DNA of 64,000 nt from Halopelagius inordinatus. Lineage in GTDB: Archaea > Halobacteriota > Halobacteria > Halobacteriales > Haloferacaceae. This document shows, one piece after another, positions 53,248 through 64,000 of the stretch. The stretch lies in contig NZ_FOOQ01000006.1 of the NCBI RefSeq assembly GCF_900113245.1, positions 1-64,000 of the forward strand. Reading direction: 5' to 3'. Below the pieces are notes generated by a model. That model made no database searches, was not told where the DNA came from, and saw only the letters and a program-made list of their open reading frames with translations. A program made the position numbers and the translations under genes. Numbering within the stretch: position 1 is the stretch's first letter; every line of letters starts with the position of its first letter.

Positions 53248-54402
53248 CTACCACTCGGCAACGCTACCGTCCTCGTGGCGCCAGACGGGGTTGTGCCAGT
53301 CGACGGTCTTCTGCGACTGCTCTCGGACGTACTCCTCGTCGATATCGATGCCCAGACCGGGAGCGTCCGGAATCGACACGTGGCCGTCCTCGTACTCGAA
53401 GACGGACGGGTCTTCGAGGTAGTCGAGCACGTCGGACGTCTCGTTGTAGTGGATGTTCAAACTCTGCTCTTGGATGAGAGCGTTCGGGGTGCAAGCGTCG
53501 ATTTGGATGCACGACGCGAGTGCGATGGGGCCGAGGGGACAGTGCGGCGCGAGGGCGACGTCGTACGCCTCGGCCATGCTCGCTATCTTCTTGACCTCCG
53601 TGATGCCACCGGCGTGCGAGAGGTCCGGTTGGATCACGTCCACGGCACCGTTCTCGAATATCTGCTTGAAGTCCCACCGGGAGTACATGCGCTCGCCCGT
53701 CGCGATCGGAATCGTGGTGTGGGCCGCGATGTCCGGAAGCGCGTCGTTGTGTTCGGGGAGGACGGGTTCCTCGATGAACATGGGGTCGTAGGGCTCTAAC
53801 GCCTTCGCGAGACGTTTGGCCATCGGCTTCGTCGCTCGACCGTGGAAGTCGACCCCGATGTCGATGTCGTCGCCGACGGCCTCTCGAACGTTCCGCAGTC
53901 GGTCCACCGCGTCGTCGACGGTTGCGGGGGTGTCGACGCGTTCTAGCTCCTCGGTCGCGTTCATCTTCAGCGCCGAGAAACCGGCGTCTACCTTCTGCGT
54001 GGCCTCCTCCGCCACCTCCGAGGGGCGGTCGCCGCCGATCCACTGGTAGACGCGGATACTGTCGCGCGCGGCACCGCCGAGAAGTTCGTAGACGGGCGCG
54101 CCGAGGGACTTCCCCTTGATATCCCAAAGCGCTTGGTCGATACCGGCGATAGCGGACATCAAGACGGGACCGCCGCGATAGAACCCGCCGCGGTACATCG
54201 TCTGCCAGTGGTCCTCGATGGAGTTCGCCGGTTCGCCGAGAAGGTAGTCGTCCATCAGTTCCTCGACTGCAGCCCGGACGGTGTGGGACCGGCCCTCCAC
54301 GACCGGTTCTCCCCATCCGACCGTCCCGTCCGCCGTCTCGACTCGCAGGAACAACCATCGGGGGGGAACCTCGAAGAGTTCGTAGTCGACAATCTGGTTC
54401 AT
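53248..54402 (-). CDS. dgoD: D-galactonate dehydratase
   Basis: A 384-residue enolase-superfamily enzyme. It follows bacterial DgoD almost residue by residue at its motifs: PPRWLFLRVETADGTVGWGEPV, YRGGFYRGGPVLMSAIAGIDQALWDIKGK, metal site Asp185 and catalytic His187 in GVDFHGR, Glu211 in FIEEPVLPE, Glu237 in GERM, His287 in APHCPLGPIALA, and the closing WRHEDGSVAEW. It removes water from D-galactonate to give 2-keto-3-deoxy-galactonate. The adjacent Eda-type aldolase would process the phosphorylated product. This is a different lineage from the two XacD-like paralogues in the window. Confidence 0.92.
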   Translation of the reverse strand: MNQIVDYELFEVPPRWLFLRVETADGTVGWGEPVVEGRSHTVRAAVEELMDDYLLGEPANSIEDHWQTMYRGGFYRGGPVLMSAIAGIDQALWDIKGKSLGAPVYELLGGAARDSIRVYQWIGGDRPSEVAEEATQKVDAGFSALKMNATEELERVDTPATVDDAVDRLRNVREAVGDDIDIGVDFHGRATKPMAKRLAKALEPYDPMFIEEPVLPEHNDALPDIAAHTTIPIATGERMYSRWDFKQIFENGAVDVIQPDLSHAGGITEVKKIASMAEAYDVALAPHCPLGPIALASCIQIDACTPNALIQEQSLNIHYNETSDVLDYLEDPSVFEYEDGHVSIPDAPGLGIDIDEEYVREQSQKTVDWHNPVWRHEDGSVAEW

Positions 54403-55122
54403 CTCTGTGTTACCGTGTCAGGGGTTGTGAATCTGCGTTCATATTTCTTCCGTGGCCGTGAGGTCGAACGTCCCGCCGTCCGGGGGCCGCAGATTCCTGA
54501 CGAACGCGCGGGCAGTCGCCACGAGACGGGCAACTGTGACCCCCGTTCGGATACCACTCAGAGATTACGAGACTACGCCCGTAATGGATGGGATAGGGTG
54601 TTAGCCCGCCCAGAAGGGTTCGCGGTCCATTCGACGGTCCGGGGGACAGTGTATTTTAGTTTATATACAATACTGTATTCGCCCTGTCTGTCGTCGAATT
54701 ATGTTCTCAGCAGATATCGCCACCAATATCATCGGTAGAGGGCAATAATCAAATATACACTACGCAAAGAGTATACAGAAATACAACCAACATTACCTCG
54801 GTTAAAAGAGGTATATATAGGCTGTATCGGAGTACTAACGCTATCTAACGCCAGTTCAGCAGTAGATATTCAAAATTATATGCTAAAAAGAGACAGTTTC
54901 GTTTACAATTGTAGTATTTGGTAATAATGTGAGTACCGCACAAGAATAATAGGCGGCTATCGCGAAGACGAGTCGAGAGCGATTCGTCATCTGCCACAGG
55001 TTCTGCGAACGCCAGTCAGAACTCCAGTGGGCATATAAAGTAGAACGCGGATGTACCCATCTCTGATATATCATGTCGAGGTGGAATGGATATTAAGGGC
55101 GTAGGAACTGGACGAATCGGTG
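54403..55122. other. Long intergenic region, strongly AT-rich in its second half
   Basis: Seven hundred bases without a convincing gene. From about 54640 to 55080 it is much more AT-rich than its surroundings. The minus-strand frame around 54885-55074 gives HWSSDWRSQNLWQMTNRS followed by a short hydrophobic stretch, perhaps a decayed remnant. TATA-like boxes CATATAAAG (55034-55042) and GATATATC (55062-55070) precede the aldehyde dehydrogenase. Confidence 0.45.
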
Positions 55123-56484
55123 ATGGATGTCGTCAACCCCGCGACGGGAGAGCGAGTAGACACCTACGAGACTCAGACCGAGGAAGACGTGGACGCCGCC
55201 CTCGACCGGGCGACGGACGCGTTCGGCGAGTGGCGAGAGCGTCCGATGAGAGAGCGCGAACGACTGCTCGAATCGGCGGGCGACGTACTTCGCGAGAACA
55301 AGCGCGAGTACGCCGAGACGATAACTCGCGAGATGGGCAAACCCATCACTCAAGCGGTGGCCGAAATCGAAAAGTGCGCGTGGGCCTGCGACCACTACGC
55401 CGAACACGCCAGTTCGTATCTCGGAGCCGACCACCACCCGAGTCCGCCGGGGTCGACGGTCAAGACCGTCTACGAACCGCTCGGACCGGTGCTCGCGGTC
55501 ATGCCGTGGAACTTCCCCTTCTGGCAGGTGTTTCGGTTCGCCGCGCCGTACGTCACGGCGGGCAACGTCGGGCTGTTGAAGCACGCCTCGAACGTACCGG
55601 GCTGTGCGAAGGCCATAGAGGAAGTGTTCCGAGAGGCCGGGTATCCCGAAGACGTCTTTCAGTCGCTTCTGATCCCGTCGGACCTCGTCGACGAGATGCT
55701 CGAAGACGACCGGGTGCGGGCCGCGACGCTGACGGGAAGCGGACCGGCGGGGCGGTCAGTCGCGTCGACGGCCGGAGAGAGCCTGAAGAAGACGGTCCTC
55801 GAACTGGGCGGAAGCGACCCCTGCGTCGTCTTGGACGACGCCGACCTCGACGCCGCGGCCGAAACCGGCGCGTGGGCGCGGAACCAAAACGGCGGCCAGT
55901 CCTGCATCGCCGCGAAGCGTTTCGTCGTCGTCGAGTCCGTCTACGACGAGTTCCTCGACCGATTCGTGGACGAAATCGACTCCTACGTCGTCGGCGACCC
56001 GATGGACGAGGAGACGGACGTCGGCCCGCAGGCCCGCGAGGGGTTGATGGAGGAGGTCCACGAACAGGTCGAAGAGAGCGTCGAGGCGGGCGCGAACGTG
56101 GTCATCGGCGGCGAACCGATGGACCGCGACGGGCAGTTCTACCCGCCGACGGTGTTGACCGACGTGCCCGAGGGATGTCCCGCCGACAGCGAGGAGGTGT
56201 TCGGTCCGGTCGCCGCCGTCTACGAAGTCGAAGACGAAGCGGCGGCCATCGAGAAAGCGAACGACACCCAGTTCGGACTCGGCGCGACCGTCTGGACCGA
56301 GGACCGCGAACGCGGCGAGAACCTCGCTCGTCAGATAGACGCAGGATGCGTCTACGTCAACCAGTTAGTGAAGTCCGACCCCAGAGTCCCGTTCGGCGGC
56401 GTCAAGGAGTCGGGCTACGGTCGCGAACTGGCGGAGGTCGGAATCAAGGAGTTCCTCAACGAGAAGACGGTCTGGGTCGAGTGA
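55123..56484 (+). CDS. NAD(P)-dependent semialdehyde/aldehyde dehydrogenase
   Basis: A 453-residue ALDH, ATG 55123 (a GTG directly before is less likely). It has the fold's cofactor region PWNFPFWQVFRFAAPYV, TLTGSGPAGRSVAS, general base Glu227 in LELGGSDP, nucleophile Cys261 in NGGQSCIAAKRF, and GPQAREGLMEEVHEQV. PWNFPFWQ and GQSC group it with short succinate-semialdehyde-type dehydrogenases. It could oxidise 2-oxoglutarate semialdehyde from the XacD/XacE-like route, succinate semialdehyde, or aldehyde from the benzoylformate decarboxylase-like enzyme. No single pathway is proven by position. It precedes katG on the same strand by 300 bases. Confidence 0.9.
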   Translation: MDVVNPATGERVDTYETQTEEDVDAALDRATDAFGEWRERPMRERERLLESAGDVLRENKREYAETITREMGKPITQAVAEIEKCAWACDHYAEHASSYLGADHHPSPPGSTVKTVYEPLGPVLAVMPWNFPFWQVFRFAAPYVTAGNVGLLKHASNVPGCAKAIEEVFREAGYPEDVFQSLLIPSDLVDEMLEDDRVRAATLTGSGPAGRSVASTAGESLKKTVLELGGSDPCVVLDDADLDAAAETGAWARNQNGGQSCIAAKRFVVVESVYDEFLDRFVDEIDSYVVGDPMDEETDVGPQAREGLMEEVHEQVEESVEAGANVVIGGEPMDRDGQFYPPTVLTDVPEGCPADSEEVFGPVAAVYEVEDEAAAIEKANDTQFGLGATVWTEDRERGENLARQIDAGCVYVNQLVKSDPRVPFGGVKESGYGRELAEVGIKEFLNEKTVWVE

Positions 56485-56750
56485 GGCCGTGGGACCCGTT
56501 CGTCGCGCGCCTCGAACGGAACCCACACCCCCCGAAAAGCGGGCCCGGCGAACCGCGACGCCGCGAGGCAGAAGGAACTTTTCGGGTGCTCTTTTCACTG
56601 TCAGCCGTCGTCTCTACTTCCCCCTCCGCACTCTCGGCTCACGACACTGGTTTTGGCATTTGCTAAACATAGGTTCATATATCCATAAGATACCTTCCGG
56701 AAAGGGGCTAAATAACCTGTCGAGCGGGAGATTTATCGATGAATTCATAA

Positions 56751-56760
56751 GGTTATATCG
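56751..56760 (+). promoter_or_regulatory. TATA-like box for katG transcript
   Basis: GGTTATATCG is centred about 32 bases upstream of ATG 56788 and about 94 bases before the katG start at 56850. It therefore points to the small frame at 56788 as the first translated codon. Confidence 0.5.
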
Positions 56761-56787
56761 CCCGTGTTGAAACAGGTGAGACGATCA

Positions 56788-59030
<2,243 letters not shown>

Positions 59031-59297
59031 CCTCGCAGTTCTCGTCGGTCCCGCGGTTCTCTCTCCGGCGCGCGAACCGTCTGCGCGCCGCGTTTCTCTC
59101 TTCTGCCGGAGCGGTCTCGAACTGTTCACCGTGCTTCTACTGTTCGTCGTCTCCCTCCTCGTTCCCGTCTCGGGCGTCGTCGCGATATACGACTTCCTCG
59201 GCGTCAGACGCGGCCACGAAGAACGGATTGCCGGCCCCGAACGGCGGGTCGAACGACTCGAAGACGACCGGGCGTAGTCCGACCGGCGCGCGGTCGC

Positions 59298-60908
59298 TCA
59301 GTCGAACGTGTATCGCCGGTATCGACGGAGCGCGTACCGGTAGGAGACGTACGGCACGCCGCAGAGTAACGCGGCGTACGTACCGACGCCCGCGACGGAG
59401 AGAGGCGTCGCCGAGAGTTGTCCGGCGAGTGCGAACCAGACCACGACCAAGCCGACGACGCTGCCGCCTCCGACGACGAACGTGTACGGCATCATCACGA
59501 GCATCGAGGGGACGACGGTTTCGACGCCCCAGAACTCGCGTTCCTCGTAGAGTGGGTACGCCGCACCGAGACCCACCGCGAACGCCGCGGCGGCGAGGCA
59601 CATCCCGACTCCGGCCGCCGCGAACGCGAGGCCGTACACCGGAGGCGTGCCGAGGGCGACGGACGCGACGGGGACGACCGCCGCGACCGGAACGCCCACC
59701 GCGAGACCGGCCAGCGTCCGGCCCCGAAGGAGCGTTCGCGGCGGCGTCCCGGTGAGCAAGAGGAGGGGAAACTGCGGGCGGTCGTCGCCGAGCGGGTTCA
59801 GCCCGAACGTCGCGCCGGCGAGGTACGCTCCGACGCCGACGCCGACACCGGCGACCAGTAGTCCGAGACCGTCGCCGGACGCCTGAACGACCGTAGTGCC
59901 GAGTGGACCGACGAAGAAGACGGCGATGAGGAGGTGGTTGAGTTCCCGCGGGTTCCGCGCGGCGCGGACGAGAACGCCCCACGCGATGCGACCGGCTTTC
60001 GTCCGCGCGAACGGTCGCGGCGCGTCGAGTCCGCCCGCGGAGGTTCTCGGCCGTCGCGGTTCGTCGCGGCGGGGAGCGTCGGTGAACCAAAGCGCAGACG
60101 CCTGCCGCGTCGCGACGGCGAGTCCGACGGGGACGAGCGCAACGACTCCCGCGAGGAGAACGGCCGCGCTCGGCGAAATCGGCCGCGCGAGGGGCGTCCC
60201 GACGAACGCGAGAGAGACGTAGTCGGTCAGCGGCGGGAAGGCGAACACCGACAGGAGTTCCTGCAGAGAGACGCTCTCTTCTGCGACGTACCGTCCGGCG
60301 AACTGCGACCCCGCGACGAGAGCGACCAAGAGGAGAACGCCCGCGGCCTTGACGACGCGACGGAGCAGGGAAAGTCGCCGCAGAGCCCGGAGAACCGCGA
60401 TACCGCAGGCGTACCCCCACACCGCGGCCCAACAGAGGAGCGGAACGGCGACGAGACCCGCCGTGACGACGAACGACGGAGAGCCGAGTCCCAACGCGAA
60501 CGTGACGACGAGAGCGAGAATCGGGACGCCGAACCAGACGGCCAGTCTGGCGAGTTCCGCACCGACGAGACCGAGGACGACCGCTCGCGGGTGGACGGCC
60601 ATCAACACGAACTCCTCGGCGTCGACGCCGCCGATGCGTTCGAGCGTCCGGAACGTCGAGAGGACGAAGATACCCGCGAAAAGCAGCGTCGCACCGGGCG
60701 CGAGATACGGAATCGCGTCCGCGGAGCGTGCGGTGCGCCCGACGACGTACGCCGCCGGGAGCGAAAACAGCAGTTGCCCCCCGAAAAACAGCAGCGAGAC
60801 GGCGAGTCCGGCGAGGCGACGCGTGCTCCCCGAGTATCCGCGGAGGCTTCGGACGAACTCGGCACGTCCGATTCGCAGTCCGTGTCGAGCGTCTCGTCGG
60901 AGGCTCAT
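59298..60908 (-). CDS. ABC transporter permease-type membrane protein
   Basis: A 536-residue protein with roughly twelve hydrophobic segments in two blocks (30-260 and 330-525), separated by a hydrophilic stretch (DAPRRDEPRRPRTSAGGLD). A short conserved N-terminus GRAEFVRSLRGYSGS recalls ABC-2 type exporters. It overlaps the ATP-binding gene by four bases (ATGA) on the same strand, so the two make one ABC system. The exported substrate is unknown; the arrangement is common in haloarchaea. Last residues are RYALRRYRRYTFD. Confidence 0.8.
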   Translation of the reverse strand: MSLRRDARHGLRIGRAEFVRSLRGYSGSTRRLAGLAVSLLFFGGQLLFSLPAAYVVGRTARSADAIPYLAPGATLLFAGIFVLSTFRTLERIGGVDAEEFVLMAVHPRAVVLGLVGAELARLAVWFGVPILALVVTFALGLGSPSFVVTAGLVAVPLLCWAAVWGYACGIAVLRALRRLSLLRRVVKAAGVLLLVALVAGSQFAGRYVAEESVSLQELLSVFAFPPLTDYVSLAFVGTPLARPISPSAAVLLAGVVALVPVGLAVATRQASALWFTDAPRRDEPRRPRTSAGGLDAPRPFARTKAGRIAWGVLVRAARNPRELNHLLIAVFFVGPLGTTVVQASGDGLGLLVAGVGVGVGAYLAGATFGLNPLGDDRPQFPLLLLTGTPPRTLLRGRTLAGLAVGVPVAAVVPVASVALGTPPVYGLAFAAAGVGMCLAAAAFAVGLGAAYPLYEEREFWGVETVVPSMLVMMPYTFVVGGGSVVGLVVVWFALAGQLSATPLSVAGVGTYAALLCGVPYVSYRYALRRYRRYTFD

Positions 60909-61687
60909 TCGTCGGGTCCGGCCGTTCGGCGGGCGTCGCCGTCGCCGGTGATTTCGAGGAAGGCGTCTTCGAGCGACGCGCGTTCGCCGGTCTCGGCGCG
61001 CGCTTTCACGTCCTCCGGGGCACCCTCCGCGACCAGTCGGCCCTCGAAGAGGACGCCGACGCGGTCGGCGACGGCCTCTACGACCGGGAGGATATGCGTC
61101 GAGAGGAAGACGGTCCGCCCGGCATCGGCGAACTCGACGATGAACTCGCGGATGCGGCGGACGGCTTTCGGGTCCAATCCGGAGGTGGGTTCGTCCAGAA
61201 ACAGCACGTCGGGGTCGTGCAGGACCGTCTGAGCGAACGCCGTCTTCTGTCGCATCCCCTTCGAGTAGGTACCGGTGCGTCTGTCCGCGTCTTCGGTCAG
61301 GTCGAACCGGTCGAGGTAGTCGTCGATGCGCCGACGCGCGGTGTCTTTCGGGATATCTCGAAGGTCGGCGACGTAGTCGAGTTGTTCGCGGGCGCTGAAC
61401 TCGTCGTACAGGGGCGGGGTTTCGGGGAGATAGCCGACGCGCGGGGCGAGGTTCCGCCGGTCGTTCACGTCGATTCCGGAGACGCGAACGGTTCCGGACG
61501 TGGGTCGGGTGAGTCCCGTCAGGATGCGCATCGTCGTCGTCTTCCCGGCGCCGTTCGGCCCGAGAAACCCGTACACGCGTCCCGGCGGGACGGACAGGGA
61601 GACGCCGTCGAGGGCCACCTCCGACCCGTACGTCTTCCGGAGGTCGGTCGCCTCGATGGCGGCGTCGCCTGCGTCAGTGGAGGGCAT
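60905..61687 (-). CDS. ABC transporter ATP-binding protein
   Basis: A 260-residue ATPase with Walker A GPNGAGKTT (46-54), Q-loop area GYLPETPPLYDEFSAREQLDYVADL, the ABC signature YSKGMRQK, Walker B VLFLDEPTSGLDPKAVRRI and switch His in STHILP. A C-terminal extension from about 230 holds DAFLEITGDGD. It pairs with the permease whose gene it overlaps. The type is that of ABC-2 exporters (CcmA-like). No substrate can be inferred; such pairs in haloarchaea include drug, lipid or protein exporters. Confidence 0.92.
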   Translation of the reverse strand: MPSTDAGDAAIEATDLRKTYGSEVALDGVSLSVPPGRVYGFLGPNGAGKTTTMRILTGLTRPTSGTVRVSGIDVNDRRNLAPRVGYLPETPPLYDEFSAREQLDYVADLRDIPKDTARRRIDDYLDRFDLTEDADRRTGTYSKGMRQKTAFAQTVLHDPDVLFLDEPTSGLDPKAVRRIREFIVEFADAGRTVFLSTHILPVVEAVADRVGVLFEGRLVAEGAPEDVKARAETGERASLEDAFLEITGDGDARRTAGPDE

Positions 61688-62020
61688 GAATCGACAGTCC
61701 GTTCCGAAGGATAGTGCCTAATTGTTACGGATTTGAGACGAGTAACGCGGGGATTTCCGACACGACTGTTCGGATATCGAGTTCGTTCCGACGCAGTTCC
61801 CGGAATATGTTGCTGGTTCTTGCGACACCGCTGTCCGTCGATTTGCGGCGCGTGAGGCGTCGTAGGGCGCCGTAGAACCGGATTTTTCGTGTGGTATATG
61901 GTCACAGGTAACAGAACGACGGCCCGCTACACGAGAGTGGGGGCAGAACTCGCAGGAACGTGCCGAGGTAATGGTCGTTCGTGAGAGATGCGGTAACAAG
62001 CCTCTTAGAGGAGGTAGATT
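61688..62020. other. Divergent intergenic region between ABC system and reductase
   Basis: A 333-base gap of mixed composition holding both promoters. TATA-like strings face the ABC gene (61719-61727) and occur at 61892-61899 on the reductase side, far from its start. Nothing else seen apart from the Shine-Dalgarno hairpin next to the reductase. Confidence 0.4.
62001..62015 (+). promoter_or_regulatory. Strong Shine-Dalgarno site with overlapping hairpin
   Basis: GGAGGT at 62010-62015 is five bases before ATG 62021, a full match to the archaeal 16S tail. It is unusual here, where most genes look leaderless. CCTC (62001-62004) can pair with GAGG (62008-62011), which overlaps the site, so the message may be able to mask it. 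Confidence 0.5.
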
Positions 62021-63724
62021 ATGAATACTGTCGAACGCTGGAAACAGGAGAAACACCCCCTCGACGTGGTGGAAGACGTCCACGAGTACGCCGCGGAGGG
62101 ACTCACGTTCGAGGAGATAGAGGAACGGGCCGGAGAGGGCGAGTGGGAGCGTCTGAAGTGGGCCGGGATGTACAGTCACGGGCGGCAGGACGGGTACTTC
62201 ATGGTCCGAACGAAGGTGCCCGGCGGCCACCTCACGCCCGACCAAGCCGAGGTGATAGGCGAAGTCGCGTCGGAGTACGCCACCGCGCCGCCGGAACACG
62301 GCGGGCGAGAGCAAAACGACATCTGGGGCGACGCCTTCCTCGACATCACCACGCGCCAGGATATCCAGATGCACTGGATAGAGCTAGCGGACATGCCCGA
62401 GGTGTGGGAGAAGTACGACGAGGTGGGCCTGACGACGATTCAGGGATGCGGCGACGGGGCGCGAAACGTTCTCGGATGCCCCGCCGCCGGGTTGACAGAC
62501 CACGAGTGTTTCGACGCCCAACCCGTCGTGGACGCCGTCTCGGACTACTTCACGGGCAACCGAGAGTACGCGAACCTCCCGCGGAAGTTCAAGATGACCG
62601 TGACGGGGTGCCGCGAGGACTGCGCGCAGTCGCAGATAAACGACGTGGGCCTCACGCCGGCGCGTAAGGAGGAACCCGGAGCGAACGTCTACGGCTTTCA
62701 CGTCCGGGTCGGCGGCGGCCTCTCGGACGGGCCGCGGATGGCCTCGAACCTCGACGTGTTCGTCCCGCCGGAGGACGCAGTCGAGTTCTGCCGCGCCGTC
62801 GCACAGACGTTCAAAGAACTCGGCGACAGGAACAACCGCGGCGTCTGTCGGATGCGGTATCTCGTCGAACAGATGGGAGCCGATGCGTTCGAGGCGGCCG
62901 TCCGCGAGCGGTGCGACGTGGAACTCCCGACGCGGGGAACCGACCTCACGCGGAGTTACACCGGCGACCACGTCGGCGTCCGAGAACAGAAACAGGACGG
63001 CCTCCGCTACGTCGGATTCAACGTCATCGGCGGCCGGATGGGCGGCGACGAGTTCGTCGAGGCCGCCCGCGCGGCCAGAGAGTACGGAACCGAAGACGCG
63101 TCGGTGCGTCTGGCGACGGACCAGAACTTCCTCGTCACGCACGTCCCGAGGGAGAACGTTTCCGACCTCCTGAACGAACCGTTCGCTCGGAAGTACGAAC
63201 ACGACCCGGGGCCGTTCGCCCGCGGCGCGGTCGGATGCACCGGATCCGAGTTCTGCAACTACGGCATCATCGAGACGAAGAACCGCGTCTACCGGTGGGC
63301 GAAAGCGTTAGACCGGCGGATAGAGACGCCCGACGACCTAGACGTCGTCCGGATGCACATGTCTGGATGTTCGGCGTCGTGCGCCCAACCGCAAATCGCG
63401 GACATCGGCTTCCGCGGGGAGACGGTGACGATGGACGACCCAGAGGGGACGACGAACGAGGAGGGAGACAATATCGTCGAGGGGATGGACTTCGGACTCG
63501 GCGGGTCTCTGGGGTCCGACAACGAGTTCCTCGATTGGGTCGAGAACGCCGTCCCCGCGAGGGCGGTGATTCCGGCCCTCGAAGAACTGTTCGCGGCGTA
63601 CGCCGACGAACGCGAGGACGGCGAACGTTTCTACGAGTGGACGCGCCGCGTCGAGAACGACCGCCTGCGAACCGTCATGCAGGGCGCGGACGCCGACGTC
63701 GCCGGAGGTGTCGCCAGTGACTGA
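62021..63724 (+). CDS. Siroheme [4Fe-4S] nitrite/sulfite reductase (ferredoxin type)
   Basis: A 567-residue enzyme with the two-fold repeated ferrodoxin-like fold of assimilatory nitrite and sulfite reductases. The Cys ligands of the coupled siroheme-[4Fe-4S] centre are GCTGSEFCNYG and MSGCSASCAQPQI (C-x5-C ... C-x3-C) in the second half. The first half has GCGDGARNVLGCPAAGLT and VTGCREDCAQSQIND, the degenerate counterpart. It resembles the haloarchaeal assimilatory nitrite reductase NasD. An optimal Shine-Dalgarno site precedes it. The next gene, overlapping its stop by eight bases, encodes a Cys-rich protein that may donate electrons or assemble clusters. Whether nitrite or sulfite is the true substrate cannot be settled here. 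Confidence 0.9.
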   Translation: MNTVERWKQEKHPLDVVEDVHEYAAEGLTFEEIEERAGEGEWERLKWAGMYSHGRQDGYFMVRTKVPGGHLTPDQAEVIGEVASEYATAPPEHGGREQNDIWGDAFLDITTRQDIQMHWIELADMPEVWEKYDEVGLTTIQGCGDGARNVLGCPAAGLTDHECFDAQPVVDAVSDYFTGNREYANLPRKFKMTVTGCREDCAQSQINDVGLTPARKEEPGANVYGFHVRVGGGLSDGPRMASNLDVFVPPEDAVEFCRAVAQTFKELGDRNNRGVCRMRYLVEQMGADAFEAAVRERCDVELPTRGTDLTRSYTGDHVGVREQKQDGLRYVGFNVIGGRMGGDEFVEAARAAREYGTEDASVRLATDQNFLVTHVPRENVSDLLNEPFARKYEHDPGPFARGAVGCTGSEFCNYGIIETKNRVYRWAKALDRRIETPDDLDVVRMHMSGCSASCAQPQIADIGFRGETVTMDDPEGTTNEEGDNIVEGMDFGLGGSLGSDNEFLDWVENAVPARAVIPALEELFAAYADEREDGERFYEWTRRVENDRLRTVMQGADADVAGGVASD

Positions 63725-64000
63725 CGAGAGCGAACGCGGAGGGTCCGGGCGGGAGGAACGGACCCTCCCGCGCGTTCCCGACGCGAGAGACGACGGGGAG
63801 GCGGCCGTCCCGTCGGTGGACGGGAGCGCACCCGGCCGAACGCCGGACGCGGACCCCGAGGCGAAACTCATCAAGTACCGAAAGCGACCCGCGAAGTCGC
63901 GTTCGTCGGACAGCGATTCCCCGAGTAGTTGCGGATGCGGCGGCGGATGCGCGTGCGGCCTCGCGTCCGGCGGTGGCGGAGAGAGCGAGGACAGCGAAGC
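63717..64000 (+). CDS. Cys-rich protein following the reductase (3' end cut by window)
   Basis: GTG 63717 overlaps the reductase stop, giving MTDESERGGSGREERTL and about 75 acidic, disordered residues (PRVPDARDDGEA ... AKLIKYRKRPAKSR). Then comes a dense cysteine knot, SCGCGGGCACGLASGGGGES, with four Cys in CxCxxxCxC. The rest lies beyond the window. The compact Cys pattern would suit a metal or iron-sulfur binding protein working with the siroheme enzyme upstream; the family is not recognised. The overlapping start and the codon usage support a real gene. Confidence 0.55.
   Translation, partial: MTDESERGGSGREERTLPRVPDARDDGEAAVPSVDGSAPGRTPDADPEAKLIKYRKRPAKSRSSDSDSPSSCGCGGGCACGLASGGGGESEDSE

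Noticed and set aside
54883-55074. Minus-strand frame with HWSSDWRSQNLWQ, perhaps a transposase remnant
   Set aside because: I could not tie it to any transposase family and flanking terminal repeats are not visible.
59137-60432. Long open frame on the minus strand overlapping the permease
   Set aside because: The part inside the permease is Arg-rich, the usual shadow of GC-rich coding sequence. Only its last 45 codons, outside the gene, look real.

Overview
The window is chromosomal DNA of a halophilic archaeon (class Halobacteria, probably Haloferacales; the genus cannot be fixed from sequence alone). The evidence is GC-rich coding sequence with strong GC at third codon positions, proteins very rich in Asp/Glu, twin-arginine signal peptides on exported enzymes, and start codons about 25-32 bases downstream of AT-rich TATA-like boxes, as expected for leaderless archaeal transcripts. 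Haloarchaeal signature genes are present (haloarchaeal-type malate synthase, DUF2270, DUF211, TIGR00267, and HTH proteins of the type now called DUF7342). No rRNA, tRNA, CRISPR array or intact insertion sequence was recognised.

Layout. 1-3.4 kb: a DsrE-like fragment at the edge, a DUF2270 membrane protein, and a DUF302 protein overlapping a laccase-like multicopper oxidase. 3.5-15.2 kb: two paralogous secreted, membrane-anchored serine hydrolases flank two large sensor histidine kinases and a membrane protein. 15.3-20 kb: a five-gene set encoding a biotin carrier, PxpC, PxpB, biotin carboxylase and PxpA, which together look like a split urea-carboxylase-type 5-oxoprolinase. 20.2-26 kb: a CAAX-type membrane protease, a helix-turn-helix plus TumE-like cassette, a truncated CaCA antiporter, a P-type cation ATPase, a VIT-like protein and DUF211. 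26.5-30.8 kb: an enolase-superfamily dehydratase, an aldo/keto reductase and a second copy of the HTH plus TumE-like cassette.

31-46 kb: an acid-catabolism region with two ThDP-dependent decarboxylase-like enzymes, two IclR regulators, a glutaryl-CoA dehydrogenase/CoA-transferase pair, a sugar-acid dehydratase with an FAH-family partner (resembling the Haloferax oxidative pentose route), and malic enzyme. 46-59 kb: a secreted Ser/Asp-rich protein, gamma-glutamyltransferase, malate synthase, a KDPG-type aldolase facing a galactonate dehydratase, an aldehyde dehydrogenase and catalase-peroxidase. 59-64 kb: an ABC exporter pair and a siroheme nitrite/sulfite reductase followed by a Cys-rich protein cut by the window edge.

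Taken together, the genes serve catabolism of sugar acids, dicarboxylates and gamma-glutamyl/5-oxoproline compounds feeding pyruvate, 2-oxoglutarate and acetyl-CoA into the TCA and glyoxylate routes. Sensing, metal transport, oxidative defence and nitrogen assimilation lie alongside. Short pseudogenes (an SDR with an internal deletion, an antiporter fragment) and the duplicated cassette mark places of past rearrangement.
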